A stretch of 64,000 nucleotides of DNA from Bythopirellula sp. (GTDB taxonomy: Bacteria > Planctomycetota > Planctomycetia > Pirellulales > Lacipirellulaceae): contig JANQQA010000047.1 of assembly GCA_028285205.1 (NCBI GenBank), positions 1-64,000 of the forward strand. The letters run 5' to 3'. The number at the start of each line of letters is the position of its first letter. The first letter of the stretch is position 1. The translations under genes and the position numbers were made by a program. Below are positions 25,356-33,797 of this stretch, in pieces. A model generated the notes under the pieces. That model was not told the origin of the DNA, did no database searches, and saw only the letters and a program-made list of their open reading frames with translations.

Positions 25356-26798
25356 ATGCAATTTGACGAAACGACAATTCGCAACGTTGTCCAACAGGTG
25401 TTAGCCGAAGTCGGCAAGATTCCGCCCGTCGAATCCAATGGCATGGCGAGCCACGCCGGCAAGCACGGCATCTTCACATGCGTTGATCAGGCCGTCGCCG
25501 CCGCTAATGAAGCATTCGAAGAGCTAAGTCGGCGGACAATTGAGGATCGCAAGCGAATCATTGATCACATTCGTCGCATCTCGATTGAGCAGGCTGTCGA
25601 GCTTGGCACGATGGAGATGGAAGAAACGAAAATCGGCCGATTGGATCACAAGATTGAGAAGCTTCGCACGTTGGGGGAGCGGACCCCTGGCGTGGAATTC
25701 ATGAAGTCTGATGTATTCAGTGGCGACTACGGTCTGGCGGTCATCGAACGTGCCCCATTCGGCGTGATTGGCGCCATCACCCCCGTCACGCATTCTTTGC
25801 CGACGATCACCGGGAACGCAGTTAACATGATTGCCGGCGGCAACACACTGGTCGTTAATCCACATCCCAGCGGCAAACTTGTGGCTGCGGAGGGTGTACG
25901 CCGATTCAATGAGGCGATCGCCAACGACGTAGGTATCGACAATTTGATTTGTGTGATTGCCGAGCCAACCCTCGAAACCGCCAATGCGTTGTTCGCTCAT
26001 CGCGGCATTGCCTGCATTTGCGTCACCGGCGGTCCCGCGGTCGCGCGTGCGGCACTTAACAGCGGCAAACGGGCCATTGTTGCTGGACCTGGCAATCCAC
26101 CGGTCGTCGTGGATGAAACGGCGGATCTGGATCGTGCCGCTCGGGCGATCATTCAGGGAGCGGCGTATGACAACAACCTGCTGTGCATTGCCGAGAAGGA
26201 AGTCTTCTGTGTCGAGGCTGTCTTTGACCAGATGATGGCCGCCATGGAACGCAACGGAGCGGTGCGTCTAAACTCCGAAGAAATCGAGCGACTGACGGCT
26301 GTTGCGATCACGACGGTCGGCGACGGCGAACATCGACACGAAGTCGCGGCGAAAGATTTCATTGGCCAGGATGCGAGTGTTCTGGCCCGCGCCGCTGGTC
26401 GGGAAGTGCCCGCCGGCACCGAACTGGTGTTCGGAGAAACGACCGAAAGTAATCCCTTCGTACCTGTCGAACAGATGATGCCGTTCCTGCCCTTCGTGCG
26501 TTGCCGTGATATCGACGAAGCGATCGCAAAGGCGAAGTACTACGAACACGGCTTCCGGCACACGGCCATTATTCACACGAACAACGTTCGCAATATGACC
26601 AAGATGGGTCGGGCGATGGATACCACGTTGTTTGTCAAGAACGGCCCATGTATGTCCTCACTGGGCTTGGAAGGAGAAGGGTATCTGTCCTTCTCGATCG
26701 CCACGCCGACCGGCGAGGGAGTGACCACGCCGCTGACTTTCACACGCGAGCGCCGCTGTTCGTTGATAGACGACTTGCACATCCTGGGCAGCGACTAA
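25356..26798 (+). CDS. CoA-acylating aldehyde dehydrogenase (PduP/EutE type) of the microcompartment
   Basis: The product has 480 residues. The N-terminal helix QFDETTIRNVVQQVLAEVG followed by a Pro/Gly-rich linker is a typical encapsulation peptide. The catalytic domain has PFGVIGAITPVTHSLPT, AGPGNPPVVVDE and the nucleophile Cys277 in NNLLCIAEKE. It oxidises lactaldehyde (or propionaldehyde) with NAD+ and CoA to the acyl-CoA, the central step inside the shell. The upstream frame extends to 25308, but ATG at 25356 starts directly at the encapsulation helix. It fits between aldolase (aldehyde source) and PduL (acyl-CoA user). Confidence 0.94.
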   Translation: MQFDETTIRNVVQQVLAEVGKIPPVESNGMASHAGKHGIFTCVDQAVAAANEAFEELSRRTIEDRKRIIDHIRRISIEQAVELGTMEMEETKIGRLDHKIEKLRTLGERTPGVEFMKSDVFSGDYGLAVIERAPFGVIGAITPVTHSLPTITGNAVNMIAGGNTLVVNPHPSGKLVAAEGVRRFNEAIANDVGIDNLICVIAEPTLETANALFAHRGIACICVTGGPAVARAALNSGKRAIVAGPGNPPVVVDETADLDRAARAIIQGAAYDNNLLCIAEKEVFCVEAVFDQMMAAMERNGAVRLNSEEIERLTAVAITTVGDGEHRHEVAAKDFIGQDASVLARAAGREVPAGTELVFGETTESNPFVPVEQMMPFLPFVRCRDIDEAIAKAKYYEHGFRHTAIIHTNNVRNMTKMGRAMDTTLFVKNGPCMSSLGLEGEGYLSFSIATPTGEGVTTPLTFTRERRCSLIDDLHILGSD

Positions 26799-26873
26799 GT
26801 TATCCAAACAATAGCACCCGCAGACGCCGCTGCGGCGAGCAGTATTCGAGTATTCAACAGGTAGTAGGGACGC

Positions 26874-27134
26874 ATGCTTAACGCCAAAGTCATCGCGAAT
26901 GCGACCGCGACGCTCAAACATCCTTCGTTGGATGGGCAGCGGATGTTAGTGGTGCAGGCGTACGGTCCTGACGGAGCAACTCCGGATGGCGAACCCATGC
27001 TTGCCATCGACAAGCTTGGCGCCGGATGCGGAGCAGAAGTAATCATCACCAGCGATGGTCGTGCAACGAGGGCTGCTGTTGGCAGTGAAACCACGCCGGC
27101 TCGCTGGTTGGTCTTAGGAATTCGAGACGCGTGA
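26874..27134 (+). CDS. BMC-P vertex protein (EutN/CcmL family), copy 2
   Basis: The product has 86 residues and begins MLNAKVIANATATLKHPSLD. It continues RMLVVQAYGPDG, PMLAIDKLGAGCGAEVIITS and WLVLGIRDA, the EutN/CcmL pentamer fold. It is shorter than copy 1 and ends at the beta-strand without a tail. Its stop codon overlaps the next start (GTGA at 27131-27134), so translation of the next small gene is coupled to it. Confidence 0.93.
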   Translation: MLNAKVIANATATLKHPSLDGQRMLVVQAYGPDGATPDGEPMLAIDKLGAGCGAEVIITSDGRATRAAVGSETTPARWLVLGIRDA

Positions 27135-27406
27135 CACTCAGCCAAGAAGAACTTGAATGGATCGTCCGTGAGGTCGTCCGTCGCTTGCAACCTCACCAAA
27201 CGAATGGTGCAGACACGGTTGCCGCGACTCGATTGTCGCTCTCGGAGCGATTGGTCACGACCGAGACCGTCCGCGACAGGCTCGAGGGCGTGACCGAGGT
27301 GACGACAATTGCGGGCGCAGTCGTTACGCCTGCGGTCGTTGACTTATTGAGAGATCGACAGGTAGCGCTGGTGCGAACCAGCAACGGCAAGGGAGCGGGA
27401 CAGTGA
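27131..27406 (+). CDS. Small microcompartment-associated protein with encapsulation-like helix
   Basis: The product has 91 residues and a GTG start coupled to the gene before and, by another GTGA overlap, to the gene after. The first 20 residues (SQEELEWIVREVVRRLQ) form an amphipathic helix closely like the PduL targeting helix ([11 protein letters not shown]). A polar linker follows. The C-terminal part has VTTIAGAVVTPAVVDLLRDRQVALVR, which resembles the 'TPSAR.LL..R' segment found in EutT/EutQ-type proteins. It probably enters the lumen or binds the shell interior. No enzymatic domain is visible, so an adaptor or scaffold role is possible. The position between two BMC-P genes is firm; the function is unknown. 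Confidence 0.75.
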   Translation: MTLSQEELEWIVREVVRRLQPHQTNGADTVAATRLSLSERLVTTETVRDRLEGVTEVTTIAGAVVTPAVVDLLRDRQVALVRTSNGKGAGQ

Positions 27407-27693
27407 GAATAGCTAAGATCCTTGGCACAGTCGTCCTCGGGCGCAGCCATCCAAGCTACGCGAACGCACGGCTCCGACTGGCTGTGCCAATGACCCTGGC
27501 CGAACTTGAGGCCAATGAGCAGCCGGCTGGTGAGTCGCTGGTACTGTGGGACGAACTCGGTGCAGGCAACGGGTCGCTCGTCGCTCTCAGCGAGAGTAGT
27601 GAGGCTGCTCAACCGTTCCGCCCGGACATCATACCGGTGGATGCCTACAACGCAGCGATCCTAGACAGTATTAGTTTTCCGTCGCATAGCTAG
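27403..27693 (+). CDS. BMC-P vertex protein (EutN/CcmL family), copy 3
   Basis: The product has 96 residues and a GTG start inside the end of the preceding gene (GTGA). It begins MRIAKILGTVVLGRSHPSY and continues RLRLAVPMTLAELE, LVLWDELGAGNGSLVALSESSEA and PVDAYNAAILDSI. The GAGNG loop is the family hallmark. The loop between the first strands (LAELEANEQPAGES) is longer than in the other two copies. This protein forms shell-vertex pentamers. Confidence 0.92.
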   Translation: MRIAKILGTVVLGRSHPSYANARLRLAVPMTLAELEANEQPAGESLVLWDELGAGNGSLVALSESSEAAQPFRPDIIPVDAYNAAILDSISFPSHS

Positions 27694-27765
27694 CAAGACA
27701 ATTCAACAAACGAAGACCACAAGAGCCGAAACAAGAACTTAACAATGCCGCTGAGGTAACTGACT

Positions 27766-28620
27766 ATGCAAAATGTCCATCGCATGAAGCAAGAGATCTG
27801 TGAGATTGGCGATCGAATCTACAAGAAAGGATTCGCGGCCGCCAATGACGGCAATATTACGTATCGCATCAACGAACGCGAGGTGCTCTGCACGCCTACG
27901 ATGCACTCCAAGGGATTTCTGAAGCCCGAAGACATTTGCACCGTAGATATGGACGGCAACCAGATTGCCGGCAGTAAGAAACGTTCTAGCGAGGCGCTGC
28001 TTCACATAGAGATCATGAAGGCACGGCCTGACGTGAAGAGTGTGGTCCATTGCCACCCGCCCCACGCGACGGCCTTTGCCGTCGCTCGCGAGCCGATTCC
28101 GCAGTGCGTTTTGCCGGAAGTGGAGGTGTTCCTCGGCGACGTGCCCATCACCAAGTACGAGACGCCAGGAGGCAAAGCGTTTGCCGAGACCATCCTGCCG
28201 TTCGTGCAAAACACAAATGTCATCTTGCTCGCCAACCACGGCACAGTGAGTTACGGCGAAAACGTGGAGCGTGCGTACTGGTGGACCGAGATTCTCGACG
28301 CTTATTGCCGCATTCTGATCTTGGCGAAACAGGTCGGGAACGTCGAATATCTGACCAAAGATAAAGCGCAAGAATTGCTAGAACTCAAAGGCAAGTGGGG
28401 CTTTTCCGACCCGCGAACGTCCAAAGAGTTCGAGGACTGCGACATCTGTGCCAATGACATCTTCCGCGATAGTTGGCAAGAGGCTGGCGTTTCTCGACGC
28501 GGTTTTCCTGCTCCTCCGCCCATGCGAGATGGTGCCGAAGCAACTGCGGCGCCACTTGATCAAGAAGCTTTGGTCGAGAATATCACAAACCAAGTCCTGG
28601 CAGCACTTCAGAGTCGATGA
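27766..28620 (+). CDS. Class II aldolase (L-fuculose/L-rhamnulose-1-phosphate aldolase type) with C-terminal encapsulation peptide
   Basis: The product has 284 residues. The class II aldolase/adducin fold is shown by AANDGNITYRI, SSEALLHIEIMK (catalytic Glu76), VVHCHPPHATAF (zinc His95 and His97) and LLANHGTVSYG (His158). It splits a 6-deoxy-ketose-1-phosphate into DHAP and L-lactaldehyde. The last 20 residues (LDQEALVENITNQVLAALQS), after a Pro/Ala-rich linker, form an amphipathic helix like that of the aldehyde dehydrogenase, so the enzyme is probably placed in the shell by a C-terminal tag. With rhaB upstream, the substrate is likely rhamnulose-1-phosphate, and fuculose-1-phosphate may also be used. 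Confidence 0.92.
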   Translation: MQNVHRMKQEICEIGDRIYKKGFAAANDGNITYRINEREVLCTPTMHSKGFLKPEDICTVDMDGNQIAGSKKRSSEALLHIEIMKARPDVKSVVHCHPPHATAFAVAREPIPQCVLPEVEVFLGDVPITKYETPGGKAFAETILPFVQNTNVILLANHGTVSYGENVERAYWWTEILDAYCRILILAKQVGNVEYLTKDKAQELLELKGKWGFSDPRTSKEFEDCDICANDIFRDSWQEAGVSRRGFPAPPPMRDGAEATAAPLDQEALVENITNQVLAALQSR

Positions 28621-28735
28621 TATCAGGCTGTGTCATTCAGATTTTTATGTAGCCATAGGTATCACGAAGTCCTGACTGACATCGTCGCCGTCATCGAACG
28701 AGTAACAACAGCAGAGTAACTACTGAGAACACACC

Positions 28736-29674
28736 ATGAAAGTTAGCATCATTGGCGGTGGGGGGTTGGTGGGATCGTGTGCTGGGTTCGCCCTGCAAAC
28801 AGGCGGTATCGTGCGTGAGATCTCGCTCATTGACGTCAATGCCGAATTGGCGGCCGGGCAAGCGCTCGACTTGTTGCACGGTGGTCCGAGTACATCCGAC
28901 CAGATCATTAACTCAGGCGGTTACGAGCATATCCCAGACAGTGACGTCATTTGCATTACCGCAGGCTTACGTCGCAAGCCCGATGAGAGTCGGCTCGACC
29001 TAATCAATCGCAACGTCGACTTGTTCGTCAAGATCCTCGACGGCGTCAAGCAAGCCGGCCCCAAGCAGTCGGCAATCGTATTTGTGGTATCGAATCCTGT
29101 CGATGTGCTGACGTATCTCGCCGCCGACCGACTTTCGCTACCGTCCAGCCAAGTCATCGGCCTAGGCACACAACTCGATACGATCCGATTTCGCAGCCTG
29201 ATCGCTGCCGAACTCGGCGCCCCACCGACACAGGTAAAGGCGACCATCCTTGGCGAGCACGGCGACAGTATGGTGCCGGTTTGGTCAAGTGCAACGATCG
29301 CTGGAATGCCGATCGACAAATACCCTGGTTGGAATCCGAACTTGGCAAATCAATTGTTTACGCGGACCAAAGGCAGTGGAGCGGAGGTGATTCGTGGGAA
29401 AGGTGGTGCGGGGTTCGCAGTCGGCATTGCAATCCAGGATGTCATCGAATCCATCGCACTCGACAACCGCCGTGTGCTGCCTATTTCGAGTGTGCAGGCT
29501 GGCTGCTATGGAATTCGGGACGTGGCGCTGTCGGTTCCTACGGTCGTGGGCCGCACAGGCGTGATCGACCACTTGGAAGTGGAACTCTGGCCGAAGGAAA
29601 TGCAGGGACTTCGTAACAGCGGCAATGTACTACGCCAGACCCTCGAAACCGTACTCGCGCGTATCGGACGCTGA
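28736..29674 (+). CDS. NAD-dependent malate/lactate dehydrogenase family protein
   Basis: The product has 312 residues. The Rossmann motif KVSIIGGGGLVGS starts at residue 2, GLGTQLDTIRFR supplies Asp148 and Arg151, and the catalytic His175 is in GEHGDS. The substrate loop reads AGLRRKPDESR. The residue aligning with LDH position 102 is Arg80, as in malate dehydrogenases, rather than Gln as in lactate dehydrogenases, so oxaloacetate/malate is the predicted pair. No encapsulation helix is obvious. It is the last gene of the microcompartment operon and is followed 110 bases later by mqo. It probably handles the NADH/NAD+ balance of the pathway. Confidence 0.88.
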   Translation: MKVSIIGGGGLVGSCAGFALQTGGIVREISLIDVNAELAAGQALDLLHGGPSTSDQIINSGGYEHIPDSDVICITAGLRRKPDESRLDLINRNVDLFVKILDGVKQAGPKQSAIVFVVSNPVDVLTYLAADRLSLPSSQVIGLGTQLDTIRFRSLIAAELGAPPTQVKATILGEHGDSMVPVWSSATIAGMPIDKYPGWNPNLANQLFTRTKGSGAEVIRGKGGAGFAVGIAIQDVIESIALDNRRVLPISSVQAGCYGIRDVALSVPTVVGRTGVIDHLEVELWPKEMQGLRNSGNVLRQTLETVLARIGR

Positions 29675-29784
29675 CCATCAAGGTCCATTGAGAGCCCGGT
29701 TGTTAACTCGTCTACGTTCCGCATAATTACGGATTCAAGTTCTATCTTTGCCCCGGCGAGTCAATTTGAATCTTAGAGGTGGCG

Positions 29785-31287
29785 GTGAGCGACGCAACAG
29801 TTATTGATGATCCCGACATCGTACTCGTCGGCAGCGGGATCATGTCGGCGAATCTCGGTGCGCTGTTGAAGCGGCTCGATCCCAACTTAAAGATCCAGCT
29901 CTACGAAGTCACTGACGAACTCGCTCAAGAGGCTTCTAACGCGTGGAACAACGCAGGCACCGGGCATGCCGGCATCTGTGAGCTTAGCTACACCCCCTTC
30001 GTTGGCGAAGACGGTTCGGTCGACATTACCAAGGCCGTCGAAGTCTTTCAGGAGTTCGAACAGTCCAAGCAGTTTTGGGCGCACGCCGTCTCCTCAGGCA
30101 TGGTCGATCAACCTAGCGATTTCATCAACCCCGTGCCCCACGTCAGTTTTGTTTACGGGCAGAATCAGGTTGACTTTCTTACATCTCGTCACGAAGGGCT
30201 GAAGCAGCACCATTTCTTCCGTGACATGGAGTTCAGTACTGATCCGGACGTGATCCGCCAGTGGGCACCGCTGCTGATTGAGGGCCGCGCGGAAATGCCT
30301 GTTGCCGCCACCAAGATGGACGCCGGCACGGACGTCAATTTTGGCGCGATTGCTCGCAAGCTGATGCGTTGGCTGGATGAACAAGAAGGTTGCAACGTCG
30401 CGACTGGCCATCGGGTGGTTGACTTGAGTGAAACTCAGTCCGGCCATTGGGACGTCGAGGTCCGTGATTTGGCCACAGGTCGAAAGTTCACGAGTCGCGC
30501 GAAGTTCGTATTCGTTGGAGCAGGTGGAGGCAGCTTGCCGCTGCTGCAGAAATCTGGCATCCCAGAAAGTTTGGAATTCGGTGGATTCCCAATCGGCGGC
30601 CAGTGGCTTGTTTGTGACACTCCTGAAGTCGTGGCGCAGCATCAAGCAAAAGTCTATGGGCAAGCTCAAGACGAAGCACCGACCATGGCAGTGCCCCACC
30701 TCGATACGCGAGTGATCGACGGCAAAAAGGCCCTGCTGTTTGGTCCTTTCGCCGCGTGGACCACGAAGTTCTTGCACAAGGGCGGTCGCTGGACCGATCT
30801 TTTCCGCTCGCTGAGCCTTGGGAATGTCGGCCCGATGATCCGCGTCGGTCTGTCAGAGATTCCGCTGGTGAAGTACCTCATTGAGCAAGGAACCCAGAGC
30901 ATGGAATCTCGTATCAAGCTGCTGCGGACCTACTATCCGCAAGCGAAGTACCGAGATTGGAAGTTGGTCGATGCTGGCATTCGCGTCCAGGCCATCAAGA
31001 AAGAGGACGGCCAGGCAGGAATTGTTCACTATGGGACCGAGGTGGTGTCTAACACCAACAAGACGATCGCAGCCCTGTTGGGAGCCTCGCCGGGCGCGTC
31101 CGTCTCGGTTTCGATCATGCTGGACGTGGTCGAAACCTGCATGCCACACCTGATTCATGAAGAGCCTGGGAAATCGATCATCAAGCAGCTAGTTCCTACC
31201 TACGGTTTGGACCTTCTGCCTGCCTCGGCCGCTGACGAATACACCAGCCTTAGCCGTGCGGCCGCGAGCGTTCTTGGGTTGTGCTAG
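29785..31287 (+). CDS. mqo: Malate:quinone oxidoreductase
   Basis: This FAD-dependent Mqo has 500 residues. It begins near IVLVGSGIMSANLGALLKRL (dinucleotide-binding motif). ASNAWNNAGTGHAGICELSY, KFVFVGAGGGSLPLLQKSGI, and GGFPIGGQWLVC are Mqo hallmarks, and SPGASVSVSIMLDVVE is near the end. It oxidises malate to oxaloacetate and passes electrons to the quinone pool at the membrane. GTG at 29785 is chosen because TTAGAGG (29773-29779) sits at the right distance; GTG at 29779 overlaps that ribosome binding site. It is on the same strand as the malate-dehydrogenase-like gene just upstream. Confidence 0.93.
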   Translation: MSDATVIDDPDIVLVGSGIMSANLGALLKRLDPNLKIQLYEVTDELAQEASNAWNNAGTGHAGICELSYTPFVGEDGSVDITKAVEVFQEFEQSKQFWAHAVSSGMVDQPSDFINPVPHVSFVYGQNQVDFLTSRHEGLKQHHFFRDMEFSTDPDVIRQWAPLLIEGRAEMPVAATKMDAGTDVNFGAIARKLMRWLDEQEGCNVATGHRVVDLSETQSGHWDVEVRDLATGRKFTSRAKFVFVGAGGGSLPLLQKSGIPESLEFGGFPIGGQWLVCDTPEVVAQHQAKVYGQAQDEAPTMAVPHLDTRVIDGKKALLFGPFAAWTTKFLHKGGRWTDLFRSLSLGNVGPMIRVGLSEIPLVKYLIEQGTQSMESRIKLLRTYYPQAKYRDWKLVDAGIRVQAIKKEDGQAGIVHYGTEVVSNTNKTIAALLGASPGASVSVSIMLDVVETCMPHLIHEEPGKSIIKQLVPTYGLDLLPASAADEYTSLSRAAASVLGLC

Positions 31288-31562
31288 CCTGGGGATCGCG
31301 CTCAACTTTCGTTGATCGGACAGAAATCCACTAAAATGCCCATTTTTTGAGGTGCTCGCTCTCCTGGAACCATCATAGATTTGTCGTATAATGGTAGTCT
31401 ACTTCCTCTGGAGTTATGCCCGATGTCGTGCTCCAGGGATTTCAATAGGCGTCTAGATCGAATTCTGCTTCGCTTTGTGCGATCAAGCCACTTCGATTCG
31501 GTCTTCGTCGTACCAACCGAGCAATCGGCCTCGCAAACGTTTCAAATCTCCCAGGAGAAAAC

Positions 31563-32210
31563 ATGAGACTTCACTCGAATTCTCTTATCTGTCTAGCACT
31601 TGTGCTGTGTGTCTGGACGAGTGCTAGTTGCCAAGCTGAGGAGGGAAAATGGGTTTCGCTCTTCAATGGCAAAGACCTCACCGGATGGAAGGCGAACGAG
31701 AACAAAGACTGCTTTCGCGTCGAAGATGGCAAGATCATTGTCAACGGTAAACGCAGTCATCTGTTTTATGTTGGACCGGTAAATGACGCGAAGTTCAAGA
31801 ACTTCGAGTGGAAGTGCGAGATCATGACGAAGCCGAACGCCAACTCAGGCATGTACTTTCATACTGCCTACCAAGATGAGGGGTGGCCTAGCAAAGGCTA
31901 CGAGGTGCAAGTGAACAACACGCACGGCGATCCCAAGAAGACAGGCGGCCTATACGCGATTGCCGACGTGATGGACAAGTCTCCGGTGAAAGACGGCGAG
32001 TGGTTCACACAGCACGTTATCGTCAAAGACAAAAATGTCGTGATCAAGGTCAACGACGAGGTCACGGTCGATTATACTGAGCCGACCAACCCAAAACGTA
32101 ACGAAGGATTCAAGGAGCGTTTGTTGTCAGAGGGCACCGTAGCCTTGCAAGGTCACGATCCGGGAAGTGAAGTGCACTTTCGAAAAATCATGATTAAGGT
32201 CCTGCCGTAG
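31563..32210 (+). CDS. DUF1080 (3-keto-disaccharide hydrolase-like) exported protein
   Basis: The product has 215 residues. A signal peptide (MRLHSNSLICLALVLCVWTSA) is followed by a DUF1080 jelly-roll: WVSLFNGKDLTGWKANEN, YVGPVNDAKFKNFEWKCEI, ANSGMYFHTAYQDEGWPSKG, YEVQVNNTH and GTVALQGHDPGSEVHFRKI. The family has a concanavalin-like fold, and members cleave or bind 3-keto-glycosides made by Gfo/Idh-type oxidoreductases. A Tat-exported Gfo/Idh/MocA gene follows 68 bases later and a TIM-barrel isomerase after it. The trio thus fits an extracytoplasmic 3-keto-sugar pathway. Confidence 0.9.
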   Translation: MRLHSNSLICLALVLCVWTSASCQAEEGKWVSLFNGKDLTGWKANENKDCFRVEDGKIIVNGKRSHLFYVGPVNDAKFKNFEWKCEIMTKPNANSGMYFHTAYQDEGWPSKGYEVQVNNTHGDPKKTGGLYAIADVMDKSPVKDGEWFTQHVIVKDKNVVIKVNDEVTVDYTEPTNPKRNEGFKERLLSEGTVALQGHDPGSEVHFRKIMIKVLP

Positions 32211-32278
32211 CTCCGCTACTGGTAATTCAATTCACGTCAAGAGATCAACATACTCATTCAAACGAGGGAACTTCAGCC

Positions 32279-33751
32279 ATGTCCGAGACCAAGAACACCG
32301 TTTCGCGTCGCCGATTCATTCAGACGTCCACGGCAGGTGCCACTTTGATGGCCACTGCGACTAGCGCCGTCGCAGCCAGCACCGATGCCAACTCGAAGTT
32401 ACGTATCGGTTTCATTGGTGTCGGCGGAAGATGCCAAGCTCATGTGGACAGCGCGATACAACTGCATTCCCGCGGAGGAACGGTTGAACTTGCCGCCGTG
32501 TGCGATGTCTACAACCGTAACAACACTCGCACGGCTGCCAAGATTGAGTGGAAGACCGGCAAGCGCCCAACGATCACGGGCGACTATCGTGACATCATCA
32601 ACGATAAGTCGATTGATGCGGTGGTGATCGCGACACCTGACCACTGGCATGCTCGTCAGACGATCGACGCGCTCAAGGCAGGCAAGCACGTTTACTGCGA
32701 AAAGCCAATGACTCACACCGTCGAGGAAGCCCTCGCCGTGCACAAAGCATGGAAGGAATCGGGTCTCGTCATGCAAGTCGGTGTGCAGTCGACCTCACTG
32801 CCAGTTTGGGGCAAGGTCAACGAAGCGATTCGCGCTGGTGAACTTGGCAAAGTGCTGCAGTACCAGACCGAGTTCTTCCGTAATTCGGACATGGGGCAAT
32901 GGCGATATTATGGCCTCAGTAAGGATATGTCGCCCAAGAACATCGATTGGGACATGTTCCTCGGTCGCGAATTCGATCTGGCTCCCGACATGCCATTCGA
33001 TCGTGCCAAGTACGCCCAATGGCGTTGCTACTGGGACTTCGGCTCGGGGATGTTCACCGACTTGTTTGTCCATCGCACGACGTCCATGTTGAAGGCGACC
33101 GGTTTGCGTTTCCCAGGCCGTGTCGTGGGAGCGGGCGGAACGTACCTCGAGTACGATGGACGCGGTGTGCCAGATGTGGCGACCGTTGCGGCCGACTTCC
33201 CCGAAGGCGTGCAAGGTCTCGTGACCGCGACGATGTGCTGCGGCAACACCCCGATCCGCCAAATGATCCGTGGGCATCACGCTTCTGTCGTGTTCGGCAC
33301 GGGCGAGGAGTTCACCGGCTACGATGTGGTCGCCGAGCGTCCGCAAGTGACCCACGACAGTTCGATCGTCGACAAGCGAGTGGAAGTCGGCAAGGTCGAG
33401 AACACTTCGCTAACGCACTTCCAGAACTTCACGGAGGCCGTTGCTGCAGGCGATCCCGACGCAGTGAACTGCTCGCCAGAGTTGGGTGCTGCCGCCATGA
33501 CCGTTGTGAAACTTGGTGCTCGCAGCTACCGCGAAGGCAAGGTCTATCACTTCGATCGTGATTCGATGACGTTCTCCGATGGCAACAGCTCCTGGGCTGA
33601 CGGATGGCAGAAAATGTCCGAAGCCCGTGCCAAGCCAAAGCACGTCCCCGGTTGGCACGCTGGCGATAAGGGCAGTCTGTTGATTCCAAAGCCCTATCAG
33701 AAGTTGGCCGGCCCGTGGACCAACGGCAACGATCCCGCTGCCACCTCTTGA
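32279..33751 (+). CDS. Tat-exported Gfo/Idh/MocA family oxidoreductase
   Basis: The product has 490 residues. The Tat signal SRRRFIQTSTAGATL is followed by the Rossmann motif LRIGFIGVGGRCQAH. DAVVIATPDHWHARQ and HVYCEKPMTHTVEEAL contain the conserved EKP lysine. The C-terminal domain has LGREFDLAPDMPFD and RCYWDFGSGMFTDLFVH. It uses tightly bound NAD(P) to oxidise or reduce a sugar, probably making a 3-keto intermediate in the periplasmic space. Together with the DUF1080 protein upstream and the TIM-barrel protein downstream it forms a small operon. Confidence 0.92.
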   Translation: MSETKNTVSRRRFIQTSTAGATLMATATSAVAASTDANSKLRIGFIGVGGRCQAHVDSAIQLHSRGGTVELAAVCDVYNRNNTRTAAKIEWKTGKRPTITGDYRDIINDKSIDAVVIATPDHWHARQTIDALKAGKHVYCEKPMTHTVEEALAVHKAWKESGLVMQVGVQSTSLPVWGKVNEAIRAGELGKVLQYQTEFFRNSDMGQWRYYGLSKDMSPKNIDWDMFLGREFDLAPDMPFDRAKYAQWRCYWDFGSGMFTDLFVHRTTSMLKATGLRFPGRVVGAGGTYLEYDGRGVPDVATVAADFPEGVQGLVTATMCCGNTPIRQMIRGHHASVVFGTGEEFTGYDVVAERPQVTHDSSIVDKRVEVGKVENTSLTHFQNFTEAVAAGDPDAVNCSPELGAAAMTVVKLGARSYREGKVYHFDRDSMTFSDGNSSWADGWQKMSEARAKPKHVPGWHAGDKGSLLIPKPYQKLAGPWTNGNDPAATS

Positions 33752-33797
33752 GAGCCGAAACGACGCATATCGCTAAGGAAAGGCTAAGGGTACGCCC

